64,000 nt of DNA, taken from NCBI GenBank assembly GCA_905221605.1, contig CAJNDS010002065.1, forward strand, positions 1-64,000, written 5' to 3'. This document shows positions 41,100 to 51,959 of the stretch, in pieces. The translations under genes and the position numbers were made by a program. The DNA comes from Symbiodinium natans (Eukaryota; Sar; Dinophyceae; Suessiales; Symbiodiniaceae). The stretch's first letter is position 1. Each line of letters opens with the position of its first letter. The notes below the pieces were generated by a model, which was not told the DNA's origin, did not search any database, and worked only from the letters and a program-made list of their open reading frames with translations.

Positions 41100-42775
41100 C
41101 ACAGCAACATTCAACACACCCTTTTGTCCTCATTCCCTGTTATTGGTAGGCTCTAAGCTCTAAGCCCTTTTTGCAGAAAACCTCTTCATGACGCCAGGGG
41201 CTTTACGAGAGCTTCTATTTCTTTGGCACCAGGCTGTTTGACAAAATTAAGAGGGCTGATGGTATAACATTGCCCCTCAAGCCCCCTCCCTCTCCACGCA
41301 TAGTCTTCAATCCTTCTAAGGAGACTTTGTGCCGGGCGCATGAAACCAGTCACTGGTGCGTATCGCCAGCCAAGCGGTCCAAGAAACGCATTTGGAGCTG
41401 GGAAAACCATGTCCGAAGCTCCAGACGATTCAAGGCGGTCTGTCAGCATCTAAAAGAAAGTAAAGAAAGTAGCATGGACCAGGCGTAGACCCCCAAACAG
41501 TGCAAGACCAGGTGCACGGCACATCGCAAGTGTGACCACTTTTTGGGGGAGGGTTTAGGGAAGCACCTTCTGAGTGCAAGCCCCAAAAAAGTGGGACCTA
41601 GCGACCTTGCCGATACCATGAATTGTCACCTTGGAGGATGCTGAAAGCCTGCGGTCTGGTACGAAAACTGCGACCCCGAAGCCCGTGGCCATGCTCGCGC
41701 AGGCGAGAAAGAGGCGAGAGCGCGATTTTTCGCCACAAATCGAGCGCCGCGCCTAGGCGAGAGCCGCGGAACGAGCCACTGTGACCCTGTGCACGCCGTC
41801 TGGCCCTTGCAGGCACCTTAGACCCCATAGTGCTGGTTGACACACTACTTCAGGGTGCAACTAGTTTTCGGACTTGAGGCCGACAGTGGGCCTGGCACAA
41901 AAGCGCTACTAGACCAAGAATCTCGAAAGTCTTCGCACATGGTTTCGACAGCTTGCACAGATGGCGTCCGTACCAGCAGTGTAAACAGTTGATGCCTCCA
42001 ACTAGAAGTTGTGGTACTAAAGGTCCTGAAACTCAGACCCACGAGGAAACAGCACAGGATTTGCGACACCAGGCCCTCAATCTGTGAGCTCAAGAAAGAA
42101 AAAGCCATGGCACCTGTACCTACTGGTTCTTCGTGCAAGGCTACGCTATCGCCGCCCTTCATTCCATGGGACGCACGCTCCTATCTGTCCACTGTGATGT
42201 CAAACGTCAGGCTTCTAAGGAGACCCACTGGTTGCTGTTGGTTCTACCAGGGTTTAGGGTAGGTTGTGTCAAGACAAGACGTTGCTAGCTACACCTGTGA
42301 CGTCGATGAAAGAGCTTCAATACGACACGATCGACATCAGCAGCTACTTAAGAGGGAGATGTCGGCATCATCCGGAGCTCGGCAGCTAAAGATCTTCGGT
42401 CACAATGAAAGTGCCCGTCTGGTCATCCTCGAAATCTAAGGTGTTCCCGTTGTCTGGGTAGACGCTGAATGCGTAACCTGAATGCAAGGACGGAAAGGTT
42501 CGGAATGTCTGCTGTAAGCACTGCAAGCACTCGAGGTTGCGTGTTGCCCTAGGCTGCTAGACCTTATAAAGTGCGAGAGGCTGCTCGGGTGCAGCTTTCT
42601 GTGCCTTCAGTGGTGCTCTGGGTACTGAGTCTACAGGCGACCTCTGCAAAAGGGTGCTTCGGTCTAAGGGACGCAGATGCAGCTGCAATGCCTAAGGCCC
42701 AATGCCCGACTCAAGAATTTGCACGGACTCGCCCCCATCCTTACCATAGCCTCCCAGAACCACCCGATCAAATGG
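41100..42775. other. no supported gene
   Basis: Short overlapping frames on both strands; no telomere arrays and no TIR elements recognised. Confidence 0.35.
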
Positions 42776-42834
42776 TTTAGGGTTTAGGGTCTAGGGTTTA
42801 AGGTTTAGGGTTTAGGGTTTAGGTTTTAGGGACG

Positions 42835-42960
42835 AAGCCGCGCAGCAAACGATGGTTTTGCCCTTCATGTTGGGCGTCAGGAAGTGAGAGGCCTAGGGCC
42901 GCGTGCAGGGCGACTCCAAGAAGCCGCACATTGAAGTCTCTCAGGCTTTTACCGCTTTGC
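42835..42960 (-). CDS. exon candidate, unidentified
   Basis: The minus strand reads MQSGKSLRDFNVRLLGVALH then AALGLSLPDAQHEGQNHRLL and RGFVP, bounded downstream by the TTTAGGG array at 42775-42831. It may belong to the gene with exons at 43339-43735. Composition is protein-like, no motif recognised. Confidence 0.4.
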
Positions 42961-43338
42961 ATTGTGTCCGTAAACTCTTTTTTGGGGTTTTTTGGGTTTT
43001 GGGATTTTTGGGTGTATGGAGTATAGGGTTTAGGGTGTTCCGGCTTTGCGATCCTTCCGCGGAAACCCACATTCGAACACCATACCAGTCATGGGCCTAA
43101 GGTTGAGGGTCCGCGGTGAGCCTGCGAGGCCAACTTGTGTGTGGTTGTCAAAGCTGCATTCGTTCGACTGATTGTGGACAGACACTATGTACCCGACGGA
43201 CAAACATTCCCTGTTGCTGGATCGCATGCGTTTCTGTATGCACAAGTCCGACCCTAAACCCTTTTGCAACTGGACTCCTTGCTGCCAGGACGCCGAAACT
43301 CTTCTTGGAACCTAAACCCTAAACCCTAAACCCTAAAC

Positions 43339-43448
43339 CGATAAAGAGGTGCTGGCCAAACAAGCGCCGGCAAGTTGCCCAGGTTGGGAACAGCGTCATG
43401 GTGCCTAGGTCGATGGTGAGGGAATGCGTCCTTGGTTCATCCAGAGCC
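43339..43448 (-). CDS. exon 3' of a family A intron; possible FAD-monooxygenase gene
   Basis: A 110-nt exon: one base finishing a split Lys codon, then ALDEPRTHSLTIDLGTMTLF and PTWATCRRLFGQHLFI. The donor is formed by the telomere-type repeat (ATCG|GTTTAGGG). The acceptor is the AAG at the end of the TIR element 43448-43555. Phase fits on both sides. Confidence 0.55.
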
Positions 43449-43555
43449 CTTGGGGACGAAATGAACCCTAACACAGGTGTTGTATACCCTATACTACTAT
43501 AAACAATAATTCCCCATTAAGGTATATGAGCAAAAGGGCTCGTTTTGTCCCCAAG
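43448..43555 (-). mobile_element. TIR element family A, forming most of a 122-bp intron
   Basis: Ends CCCTTGGGGACGAAATGAACC and CTCGTTTTGTCCCCAAG. With the GT donor at 43570 (GTAGAGGTTGAG) and the TIR AAG acceptor at 43451-43449, excision of 43449-43570 joins SFAQK to ALDEPRTHS in frame. Same acceptor position as in the copy at 449-556. Confidence 0.7.
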
Positions 43556-43570
43556 AAACTCAACCTCTAC

Positions 43571-43735
43571 TTCTGAGCAAAACTGGTGGCAATCCCCAGG
43601 CCCCAAACCCCTAATTTGTGGTGAGCGGCAAACCTGCCAGCAAATCCCGAATCATAAGCCTCCGAAATCTGTTCCTGGTAGACGACCACTTTGTGAGCTC
43701 GAAGTCCAAGCTTTACAAGCCCTAAGCCTATAGCC
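43571..43735 (-). CDS. exon 5' of the family A intron; possible FAD-monooxygenase N-terminus
   Basis: The minus strand reads AIGLGLVKLGLRAHKVVVYQ, then EQISEAYDSGFAGRFAAHHK and LGVWGLGIATSFAQK. A Gly-rich helix followed by HKVVVY+acidic residue resembles the FAD-binding betaalphabeta unit of class A flavin monooxygenases (G-x-G-x-x-G ... V-x-V-x-E), but the full GxGxxG motif is not visible in this exon. Tentative; the 5' limit is near the CCCTAAG end at 43735. Confidence 0.45.
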
Positions 43736-43742
43736 TTAGTAT

Positions 43743-43870
43743 TGGGTTTAGGGTTTAGGGTTTAGGGTTTAGGGTTTAGGGTTTAGGGTTTAGGGTTTAG
43801 GGTTTAGGGTTTAGGGTTTAGGGTTTAGGGTTTAGGGTTTAGGGTTTAGGGTTTAGTTTAGGTTTCGGGT
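43743..43870 (+). repeat. TTTAGGG telomere-type array, 128 bp
   Basis: About 17 perfect units, one of the most regular 7-base arrays in the window. Confidence 0.95.
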
Positions 43871-44029
43871 TTCAAGTTCAGGCCTTGCGGACATGTGGAT
43901 TACAGAGTCCCGATGTACTTCGCAGTAAACAAATCCGGCAAGCCCGGGCAGGGCCTTGCAGGTGTCGCCCTTCAGCCTCTCAGTCCTAAACCCTTTTGTT
44001 GCCACTGGACTGAAGTCAAGCCAGACTCC

Positions 44030-44125
44030 ATCCCTAAACCCTAAACCCTAAACCCTAAACCTTAAACCCTTTTTTACCCTAAACCCTTTTTGCCCTAAAC
44101 CCTAAACCCTAAGCCCTAAGCCCAA
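44030..44125 (-). repeat. CCCTAAA array with CCCTTTTT interruptions
   Basis: Roughly ten units broken by CCCTTTTTTACC and CCCTTTTTGCC. Confidence 0.85.
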
Positions 44126-44210
44126 GTGGGCTGCGGCCCAATCCCAACCCGCCCGCGGAGCTGCAACCGGGGCGAAGCAACTAAGCCCAACGATGCTTCC
44201 TCAACCCACC

Positions 44211-44291
44211 CTTAGGGTTTAGGGTTTAGGGTTTAGGGTTTAGGGTTTAGGGTTTAGGGTTTCGGGTTTAGGGTTTAGGGTTTAGGGTTAC
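44211..44291 (+). repeat. TTTAGGG array abutting a splice donor
   Basis: About eleven units; on the minus strand the first bases GTAACCCTAAACCC are the proposed donor of the exon ending at 44292. Confidence 0.9.
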
Positions 44292-44371
44292 GAGCCGCCG
44301 GAGCGGCTTCCCAAAGGGTGGGTTGATCCCCCTGGGATCCTCGAAGTTGAACTTCATGGCGTTTCTCCTCG
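44292..44371 (-). CDS. exon candidate, unidentified
   Basis: The minus strand reads MKFNFEDPRGINPPFGKPLR before a GT donor that opens into CCCTAAA repeats. A GCCGAG acceptor lies upstream. Protein-like, no family recognised. Confidence 0.4.
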
Positions 44372-44900
44372 GCTCCGAGGGTTTGTTACTGTCCGGGGTT
44401 CAAGGGCCTCAAGGGAATGGTTTGCATGGTTTGTGGACCGAAGTTCCATTGCGCGGCTGGGGGGGGGGGCTGAGATTTTGAAGTTCAGGCTTCGGGCTCT
44501 TCGTTGGAGTCCCGGACTCAGGGGCATTTCCGACAAGCTGCTGCGCCTGCACCCAATAGCGGCCCATGACAAAACCGCCGTCTGTGTGAGCAGACGGCCT
44601 CAATGCCTGCGGCTTCCCCGAAGGCGCTTGCTCAGACGATCGGTGAAGCTTCGGATTGATGGTTTCAGGACATATATCCCTAACAACCATACTATAACCC
44701 TACTATAACCCTATGATACGCAAGGCTCTGGGACAGTTCCACTAACCCGCTGCGAAAGCTTTGCCTGCGGTTAAGAGGCCTAACTCGGATGGGAAAGCCC
44801 CTCACATTCTGCCTGGCGACCCTCATAATTCCAAGTATGGCTCGGCCCAGCAATCAGGGTTTGGGATGGGCCCTAGCACTGGGTGCTCCTGGTTTACTGG

Positions 44901-44978
44901 CTGGTTCTGATAGTAGGGAATGAGGGAATGAGGTACCCTATATCATCCCTTAAACCTCATTCCCTACCAAGAGCCAGG
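44901..44978. mobile_element. TIR element family F
   Basis: CTGGTTCTGATAGTAGGGAA ... TTCCCTACCAAGAGCCAG, with inner GAATGAGG / CCTCATTC arms; second copy at 53087. Confidence 0.65.
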
Positions 44979-45816
44979 AAATTTTAAGGCTACAAAGCTT
45001 GTGTTTGAAGTTCAGTTTGGGCACAGAGAAGTTGGTTTGGCGCCCCGATGCACCAAGCACCGGCCCTTGGACCTTCCCTGTCGAAAGAACATCGGGGATT
45101 TGAGGAGGGGCGAAGCTTCTTTTATTACGGGATAACTTCTGGGCCCTCCACCAGCATAGGTTGCTCCCTAAACCCTTTTGACCAACCCTAAACCCTGAAC
45201 CCTAAACCCTAAATAATATCATTGTTTGCAGGGGTCGGCTTGGTAGGTCTGGACATTCAGGATGCAGACAGCAGGTGCCTCGAACGGACTTTGTCCGCTC
45301 GCGAATGGAGGGCTTCATTCTAGAGATTCTAGGGTGGCCAGGCCCCAAACAAAAGCCAAGGGGCATCCCCAGGATTGAAGACCTCCACCCAGATGAAAAT
45401 CTTGAACCTAACAGTCTTTGGACCGTGAGCTTCGTTTAGGAGTCGGTGCGCTGGCAATCAAACAAGGGATCAAACCTGCGAGCGCGGAGCCCGTGAGCTG
45501 TCTGAAACCTACAAGGCCTACATCGACGTAATTTCGCATCCTGAACCAGAACCTTGCCTGTTTTAGGGTATTTGCATGAAAAAGTCTTTATCCTGAACAA
45601 GAATAAGTTGCTTCTCTGATGGGGCCCTGAGCCCACTCCTGAAGCCTATGCTCGAACTTGCTTAGGATGGCTGGGCCAAAGGCGCCCGGGTGTTCGGGTC
45701 TTGGGTTCACGGCTCGTACGCCATTGTCCAAGGGACCTCTTCGGCAAGTCATCAGAATCCCATCCTGATCGCTTCAGGTATAACCTGCGGCTGAGGCGGA
45801 GAGGCAGAGGTTGGGC

Positions 45817-46041
45817 TTAGGGCCACACATCATCCCATCTTCTTTCGCGACTGCCCGGCCTTGCACTTTCCTGGATCCTGGCCCGAAGCCTCTTGAACAC
45901 TGCATTCTCGTACCTCGGATACCAAGCAGCATGAAACAGTGCACGTGCTCTGACAATGTCAAGTTTGATGACGTCCGCGCACAAACCGGGTGCTTCCTGC
46001 TGCTCAATGCAGATACAGCTACCCAGCTGCCCTGAAAACAA
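45817..46041 (-). CDS. exon candidate, unidentified
   Basis: The minus strand reads GLCADVIKLDIVRARALFHA, then AWYPRYENAVFKRLRARIQE. Amphipathic and charged, plausible helices. Limits not determined; a second frame is open. Confidence 0.4.
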   Translation of the reverse strand: MFSGQLGSCICIEQQEAPGLCADVIKLDIVRARALFHAAWYPRYENAVFKRLRARIQESARPGSRERRWDDVWP

Positions 46042-46129
46042 AAACCCTGGAGGTCTCTGTGCGCATGCTTCAGCTCCTTCTCTGCTTGCAGCTTGGGTGC
46101 TTGGATCCTAAGCTGGATATGACGAAAAT

Positions 46130-46400
46130 AGAGGGCCTAAGATAGATCCTCCCTTATGCTAAGGACCCTACACCCTAAACCCAAATAGTAAGATTCCCCA
46201 ATAAACTACCCCCTTTTGCATCCAGGCCCCGTAACGACTACAAAGTACCCCCCCTAAAAAGCAAGATTTCCTTATGCTGAGGACCCTAAACCCTAAACCC
46301 TAAACTCTAAACCCTAAACCCTAAACCCTAAACCCTAAACCCAAATAGTAAGATTCCCGAAAGAGGTACCCCCGAATGTCGGAAACGCCCATATCACCGC
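46130..46400. repeat. degenerate GACCC(C)CAAATAGTA element copies with a CCCTAAA array
   Basis: Two copies of CTTATGCT(A/G)AGGACCCTA...CCCAAATAGTAAGATTCCC (46150-46200 and 46268-46365). The second copy has eight CCCTAAA units (46283-46345) in place of a single one. Confidence 0.55.
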
Positions 46401-46468
46401 AAAGGCACAGTTCTGGCCAGGCATAGTCCACGGCAGGCCAGGGCGCCTCACGGAACGGCTTCCCCGCG

Positions 46469-46540
46469 TTTAGGGTTTAGGGTTTAGGGTTTAGGGTTTA
46501 GGGTTTAGGGTTTAGGGTTTAGGGTTTAGGGTTTAGGGTA
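46469..46540 (+). repeat. TTTAGGG telomere-type array
   Basis: Ten perfect units. Confidence 0.9.
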
Positions 46541-46623
46541 AAGTTTCATAGTAACTGCCCTTAACTAGTAGGTATAACCCAGAAAACTGTAGGGAAAGAG
46601 GGTCCCAGGTAGGGTTTGGGATG

Positions 46624-47094
46624 TCACGCCTTCGTTTTCGTGTTGCCCAGCATGAAATCCACATTGGCGCCCGCATCGAGAATGTCGAGTCCTGCGGCAT
46701 TGACTTGCAGGTGCAACCGTCTGCTCCGCAACAGTTCCTCAAAGAGTCCTCCCAAGCCATAAGCCGAAAGGCGGCGTTGCAGCTCTATAGGGTTTGCAAG
46801 CAAGTTTGATTTTGAGTGGCTAAGGGAGATTGGACTTGCTGCCAGAGAAACATGGGTTAGCAAGCTGGGCAGGCATGTGCCGCAGGAGGATAGCAGCAAA
46901 GGGGTTACTTCGGACGTTCGGAGCAGCCTAGCTGCCTGGACCCTGAATTCAGGAGTGCGTCGCAAGACAACTCGGCACCAGCGACAGACTACTGCGGCTC
47001 CTATTCGATCCTCGTCAAAGTTTGCGGGGAAGATGTTTTTGTTCTGCATGGCAAAAACCTGCACCGCACACAAGACGACGCCTCCAGAGGTGGC
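46624..47094 (-). CDS. long exon of an unidentified protein
   Basis: After a TTTCAG acceptor (47100-47095) one frame runs for about 155 codons: ATSGGVVLCAVQVFAMQNKN at the start, then NPIELQRRLSAYGLGGLFEE and LHLQVNAAGLDILDAGANV near the end. It is the longest host exon candidate outside the ankyrin gene. A family A element sits a few bases upstream, in the preceding intron. The last codons before the stop (NTKTKA) may already be intron, with a GC donor at about 46627. No domain recognised. Confidence 0.5.
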   Translation of the reverse strand, partial: ATSGGVVLCAVQVFAMQNKNIFPANFDEDRIGAAVVCRWCRVVLRRTPEFRVQAARLLRTSEVTPLLLSSCGTCLPSLLTHVSLAASPISLSHSKSNLLANPIELQRRLSAYGLGGLFEELLRSRRLHLQVNAAGLDILDAGANVDFMLGNTKTKA

Positions 47095-47101
47095 CTGAAA
47101 T

Positions 47102-47216
47102 CCATTGGGAACCGAATGAACCGTAGGGGTTTATGGCTCATACACCTCAATAGGAATTATGAATAGTATAATTAGGGCATATGACCCCAATTTTAGGGTT
47201 CATTTCGTCCCCAAGG
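47102..47216. mobile_element. TIR element family A, intact
   Basis: Ends CCATTGGGAACCGAATGAACC and GGGTTCATTTCGTCCCCAAGG; directly upstream of the acceptor of the exon at 47094. Confidence 0.75.
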
Positions 47217-47556
47217 TTCTGGTATCAACGCTTACACCGACCCCTTCTGCTGCACTTCCACGACAGTCCATCATCAAGCACAACCGAAAAACTGGACTCG
47301 CCCGGTCTCATGAAAGAAGCCCTCACCCCAAGCACCGCTGGGCTCTGCACTCGTTTTTGCCAGCGTCGAAATCCCAAATTCACCCGTGAGTGGTCGGCTG
47401 TCGCGAATGCCTCGAAAAGCAGTCAGGTTGAGTCAGCTGAGTCAAGCCTTGTGTTGAGTTCTATGCGGCCATGGGGCACTGTCACACGAGGTCATTGCTC
47501 CTCATGCTTCTCATCAAAGCCTGCAACCCGAAACCCGACTTTATCCGGCAGCCTCC

Positions 47557-47637
47557 GCGAAGGGCTTGTCAAGCTCCAGCTCCTTTGGCAGCGTCTTGTT
47601 GACGTACTCCTTCACGCAAAGCCGCTCTTTCAGGTTT
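47557..47637 (-). CDS. exon candidate, unidentified
   Basis: The minus strand reads LKERLCVKEYVNKTLPKELE then LDKPFAEAAG before a stop. Charged and protein-like; probable donor GAG|GC. The neighbouring exons at 46624-47094 and 48163-48230 lie on the same strand. Confidence 0.4.
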
Positions 47638-48044
47638 AGGGTCTTACAGTCCTGGACTTAGGGGCATGAGGCTTCAGAGTCTCAAAAACCTCTCTGCAAG
47701 GCTCTACAGGCACATTCATACTGCAAGGTCCATGAGGTCCTTGGCTTCCTTATCTACTGGTTGAGGGTTTGGGGTTTAGGGTTTAGGGTTTAGGGGCTTC
47801 AACTCCTGAACTTAAGCGAAGTCGACCAAATTGTCTCCAACGGCGTTCAACGCACCCCCGACTCGACCTCAAACAATCAAGGAAGCTGCTGTACATCGAC
47901 CTCATGCCTCTGAGAAAGGCCATGCGGCCCTGGTCAGCCCCTACACCCCCTAAACGCTTTTTGGGTACCCTAAACATCGAGGTTTACGAACATCAGGGAC
48001 CCTAATTATAGACCCCCAAATAGTAGGATCCCCTTATAAAAAGG

Positions 48045-48065
48045 ACACCCCCCCCCCCCCCCCCA
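48045..48065. repeat. poly-C run
   Basis: C run of about 18 bases. Confidence 0.85.
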
Positions 48066-48087
48066 TATTCGGGTGCCGCCTAAGAGT

Positions 48088-48162
48088 TAAACCCTAAACC
48101 CTAAACCCTAAACCCTAAACCCTGAACCCTAAACCCTAAACCCTAAACCCTAAACCCTAAAC
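48088..48162 (-). repeat. CCCTAAA array giving a GTTTAGGG donor
   Basis: About ten units; read on the minus strand the array starts GTTTAGGG directly after the exon ending at 48163. Confidence 0.9.
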
Positions 48163-48230
48163 TAAAATGGGAGCCGGTCCTGGAAGCCCCGGAGGCCGAT
48201 CGCCGCCAGCTCTTCATGGAAGTCGGGGGT
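48163..48230 (-). CDS. 68-nt exon between two telomere-type arrays
   Basis: The minus strand reads TPDFHEELAAIGLRGFQDRL then PF plus two bases. The acceptor is CCCTAAACCCGCAG and the donor is TTTA|GTTTAGGG, so both neighbouring introns would consist of telomere-type repeat at the splice sites. Confidence 0.5.
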
Positions 48231-48234
48231 CTGC

Positions 48235-48281
48235 GGGTTTAGGGTTAAAGGTTTAGGGTTTAGGGTTTAGGGTTTAGGGCT
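48235..48281 (+). repeat. TTTAGGG telomere-type array
   Basis: About six units, one TTAAAGG. Confidence 0.9.
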
Positions 48282-48332
48282 CTTGTGACGAAGCCGTGAT
48301 TCGGTTGTGGAACCACTCAGCTGTGATTTAGG

Positions 48333-48377
48333 GTGTTTTTTTTTTTTTTTTTTCGCGCGTGCGCGTGCGCGTGCGTA
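48333..48377. repeat. poly-T run and GCGTGC microsatellite
   Basis: T run of about 18 followed by alternating CG/TG. Confidence 0.85.
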
Positions 48378-48399
48378 GCTGGACGAACCGCGTTTATTT

Positions 48400-49550
48400 T
48401 TTCACCACCTGCCTAGCAGCCTCGTAACCACAGTTTCAGGCTTAGGCTGGGAGAGTTCAGGGGTTTGATGGTTTTTGGGGCATTTCGGGTTTCAAGATTG
48501 TCGCCCTCAGGTTGATGGCCTCGGGGCTTTAGATTCGTTGCAGGAGTTGCTGCCCTATGTCGTGCGTGCTCTTGACTGCGCCTAGCATGTACAACTATAG
48601 TACCTATACGAGTACATCATCGCCACTACCAACAGCACCATCACCGTCAACAAGATCATCGTCATCAACATGACCTTCTTCATCACAAGAGCAAGCGTGG
48701 ACGCCGTGAGCACCGAGACGGCTGCTACTTTTGATATAACGAGAGTTTGGAGGATGGCGACGACTACACGCCACGCACACTGAGCAATTTGCTGCTGAAA
48801 GAGCCCGAAGAAGCGTCTCATCGAGGCAAAGCTCGAAAAAAAAATGCGCCGCAAAATGCGGCGCCTCGCCTTCGGCATTGAGACTCAGAGATACAGAAGC
48901 ATCGGGCATCAATCATATGTCAGTAGCCATCAGCATCGCAGTCCGTGGAACAACCCCTTAAATCGAGTCCAGGAGAAGCAGGGGAGTTTTGACAGCTCCC
49001 TGTGACCTGTGGCAATGATGTCGTGTCGTTTTTGAGGACACAACGCAGTCCCAAACCTCAACTCAATACCTCATACTGCTAGACCATATTCCATGACCAC
49101 GCCACTACGCGCTGAAACAATGTCCGCCTCAAACGACTCGGACGTAGGAGTGGACATGGGAACCTGCACATGATTTAGGGCAAATTTAGGGTGGTCGTGT
49201 GGGCTTGATTTTTCTTGGATGGTCTAAACCCCACTATCACGCCAAACCGCTGGAGATGGAACTTCAGTGTGTTCCTTGGCACTGCAAAACATGAGCTGTG
49301 TTCGTACCATTGCTCCTTGCAGTCGGTGCGTTGACAATGTCGAGCTACATTGACCTACACACTCGTTAAGATGATCTATGGTGTGCTTGCCGCACAGAGT
49401 CAGACTTGGAAGCGGTTCAGGTCAGAGTCTCGTCCCTATGCCTGGGGTGGGAGGTGTCGTATTGAGGTCAACGCAGCACGTGTATCTCCCCCCTGGCTAA
49501 GCTGCAGTACGATTACATGTCCTGCAGTCGCGGTCAACTGCCATCAGGGG
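48400..49550. other. no supported gene
   Basis: Short frames only. A near-palindrome ATGCGCCGCAAAATGCGGCGC lies at about 48843-48863 (GCGCCGCA / TGCGGCGC). Not otherwise explained. Confidence 0.35.
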
Positions 49551-49551
49551 A

Positions 49552-49661
49552 CCCAGATCTTCCAAAACCCATTAATTAAGGTATATACCCCAAGTCATAA
49601 CAAGGATCCGTAGAATAAATCAGGGTATATTCCTTTCTTAAGGGGTTTTGGAAGATCTGGG
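49552..49661. mobile_element. TIR element family C, intact
   Basis: Ends CCCAGATCTTCCAAAACCC and GGGGTTTTGGAAGATCTGGG; same central GGATCC as at 35048. Confidence 0.75.
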
Positions 49662-49669
49662 GAGTGCGA

Positions 49670-51370
49670 CGTCAGTTGCGTCTGGACTTCGTAGAAAGCC
49701 GATTCCATGATGCCTTCACAGTGGTGGCTCAAGGAGACTGGCCTCCTTTGTCATTTGTGGAAGAGTCTTCACCATGGGGGCATGTAACACATTGGCCCAA
49801 TGTCCGGTAAGTTGCCATGAGTCGTCTTGTGCTGATGCCTGGCCTTTTGCGACGGCAACACATGCAGAGACATGGGGGTGGGAAATCTCTCGCCCTCTTT
49901 CCTCCCCATCTCCCACTCCCCGGCTCACAAAGCGACCTGAGTGCCAAGGCTCTTGGGACCCGCCCCCATAGTTTGTGCAACACAACATACAGCTGGTGAG
50001 CTAAGACCTCGTGCCTTAGTGGGCTTTGAAGCAGAACCTTGTTCATCTGAGGGTTGGCAAACGTTTCCCCCTGACTCCCTGACCATCCTCAACCCAGACT
50101 TCCTACAGCCCTAGAGGCCATCCCCACCCACCCCTTATGCCTGAGGCCAATATGCATGTGCAACAAACTCCACCGGAACTCTTCAAATCATCAAATCAAG
50201 CCAGAGAGACAGTACTCAGGTGGATAGGCCACAGGAACCTCAATTGGGCAGCTCATGGCTCATGCATGCATCAGGCTCAATTCTCACGTGGTGTGCACGG
50301 TTCTAGTCTTGGTCTCCGGTTCTCACGGCATAAAGGGTTGGTAGAGGTTGATTGTCGCACGCGCATCTCAGCCCTTAGCGTCCATGGCGTCATGTTGCTG
50401 TCATGCTGCGTTGCACCCGGTCTGCCCGCAGCCAATTGAAGGCCTTTTGGACAGCCCACAAAGCTTACATGCAGCCCTCAGCTTTAGAGCATTGAGCCCT
50501 GGACCTGATCCTCAACACTTCCCCATGCCCCAGGGCAAATCTCTTTATACATCCAAAAAGCCAAAACCCAGTCCTTGACACCGCACAAATGAAACTGTAT
50601 TCCAGAGAGGCGCTTCATTCTGGCCTTGCCGGCCTGCACCACTTCCTCAGACTGTCCAAGGAGTTGATCAGTTCAGTGGCTCGGGGAGTGTAGGCTGACG
50701 GTTTGGGGCAGGGAATTTTTGCCACCCGCACTGCCCAGGGATTGGAGTATGAGGTTGAGCTGTGTTATTGATGCTGCTCAATGGTCAATCGTAACTGAAA
50801 CATCTTGCGCTTCTCGAGGCGATGAAAAGAATCGATTCTCAAATGCTGTAAGATGCCGCGGAACAAGATCGAAAACCCTAAGCCCCTGCATCCCTAAACC
50901 CTCAAATGCACAAGAGGGATCTCTAGTGGTCGAAGCCTTGCTTATGGGAGGTGCCAGCATGATCAGATCCCACTCTCCGACCCTGAATGGCCAGAAAAAA
51001 ACAGCTGCACGGCACAAGCCTAGCACAAACTGCAAATGCCTTCGGCCACGCTTCCTGAAACACGAGGCAGGCGATGAAGCCATGAAGACTTAGCCGCACG
51101 TGGCACGGCATGGCCGAAGGCTCAGCTTGTTCGCATATAAAATAGGTCCTGGGCTTACGTAGCTTTGTCCTCCCCTATAGCCCCAAGCCCTAAACCATTT
51201 TCTGCACCATGATCTTCTCTAGGGCCCTACGCGCTCTTCACCGCTAAACCCATAACCCGCTGAGCACGGGCGCAGTCGCAGTGCTACCAGTCTACGAACC
51301 ATAGCCCGGCTAGGATGGAAGCAAACACGCTTGGCTCCAAGTGTTTGTTCAGTGTTGATTAGACTTGCAG
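49670..51370. other. no supported gene
   Basis: Overlapping open frames on both strands up to 124 codons; none with a recognisable domain, no arrays and no TIR elements. Confidence 0.35.
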
Positions 51371-51379
51371 GACATTATG

Positions 51380-51470
51380 TGTATATATATATGTCTGTGT
51401 GTGTATACAGTATATATATATATATATACATATGCAAATTACATACATATATATATATATATATATGTAG
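51380..51470. repeat. (TA)n and (TATG)n microsatellite
   Basis: Several TA tracts separated by GTGTGTGTATAC and CATATGCAAATTACATAC. Confidence 0.9.
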
Positions 51471-51606
51471 ATGCTGACTTGTGTCTGGCAGTTTCTATCG
51501 CAGAGCGACCTGGCAGCCTTGCCCAAAGCTGCCAAAGATGCATGCTTGCGCCAGCGCAAACATGCAGTCTGGAATGAGTCTGGGTGATTCTCAGATCAGG
51601 AGACCA

Positions 51607-51690
51607 ACAAACCCTAAACCCTAAACCCTAAACCCTGAACCCTGAACCCTAAACCCAAGACCCTGAGCCCTGAACCCTGAACCCCAACTA
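51607..51690 (-). repeat. CCCTAAA/CCCTGAA array
   Basis: About ten units with A-to-G variants, one side of a short ankyrin-like exon. Confidence 0.85.
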
Positions 51691-51717
51691 CGCTTTAGAG
51701 CTGCTTGGAGCCCAAAC

Positions 51718-51768
51718 CGCGTTGTTCTCGGCAGCCAGGTGTAGTGGCGTGCTCCCGTGGGGGTCGAC
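51718..51768 (-). CDS. ankyrin-repeat exon
   Basis: An exact 17-codon stretch on the minus strand, VDPHGSTPLHLAAENNA, the canonical ankyrin TPLHLAA core, after a TTCGCAG acceptor and before a GT donor (GTTTGGGC). It lies between telomere-type arrays at 51607-51690 and 51788-51846. Parent gene not assembled. Confidence 0.6.
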
Positions 51769-51787
51769 CTGCGAAGGTTTAGGTGAG

Positions 51788-51846
51788 GTTTTAGGGTTTA
51801 GGGTTTAGGGTTTAGGGTTTGGGGTTTGGGGTTTAGGGTTTAGGGA
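51788..51846 (+). repeat. TTTAGGG/TTTGGGG array
   Basis: Eight units, two of them TTTGGGG. Confidence 0.9.
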
Positions 51847-51959
51847 GGTTGCCAATCCATACTGCAAGCACTCTTTGGTGCAAAGACTGTGCGGGAGTGC
51901 GCGGTGAATGCCGGCATGGATGCGGATTGATGCAGGTGCCGAAGAGTTTGTGTGTGGCG

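Noticed and set aside
49726-49735. TGGCTCAAG near 49.73 kb as another spliced-leader relic
   Set aside because: Only nine bases match, with no resemblance upstream and no ATG after it.
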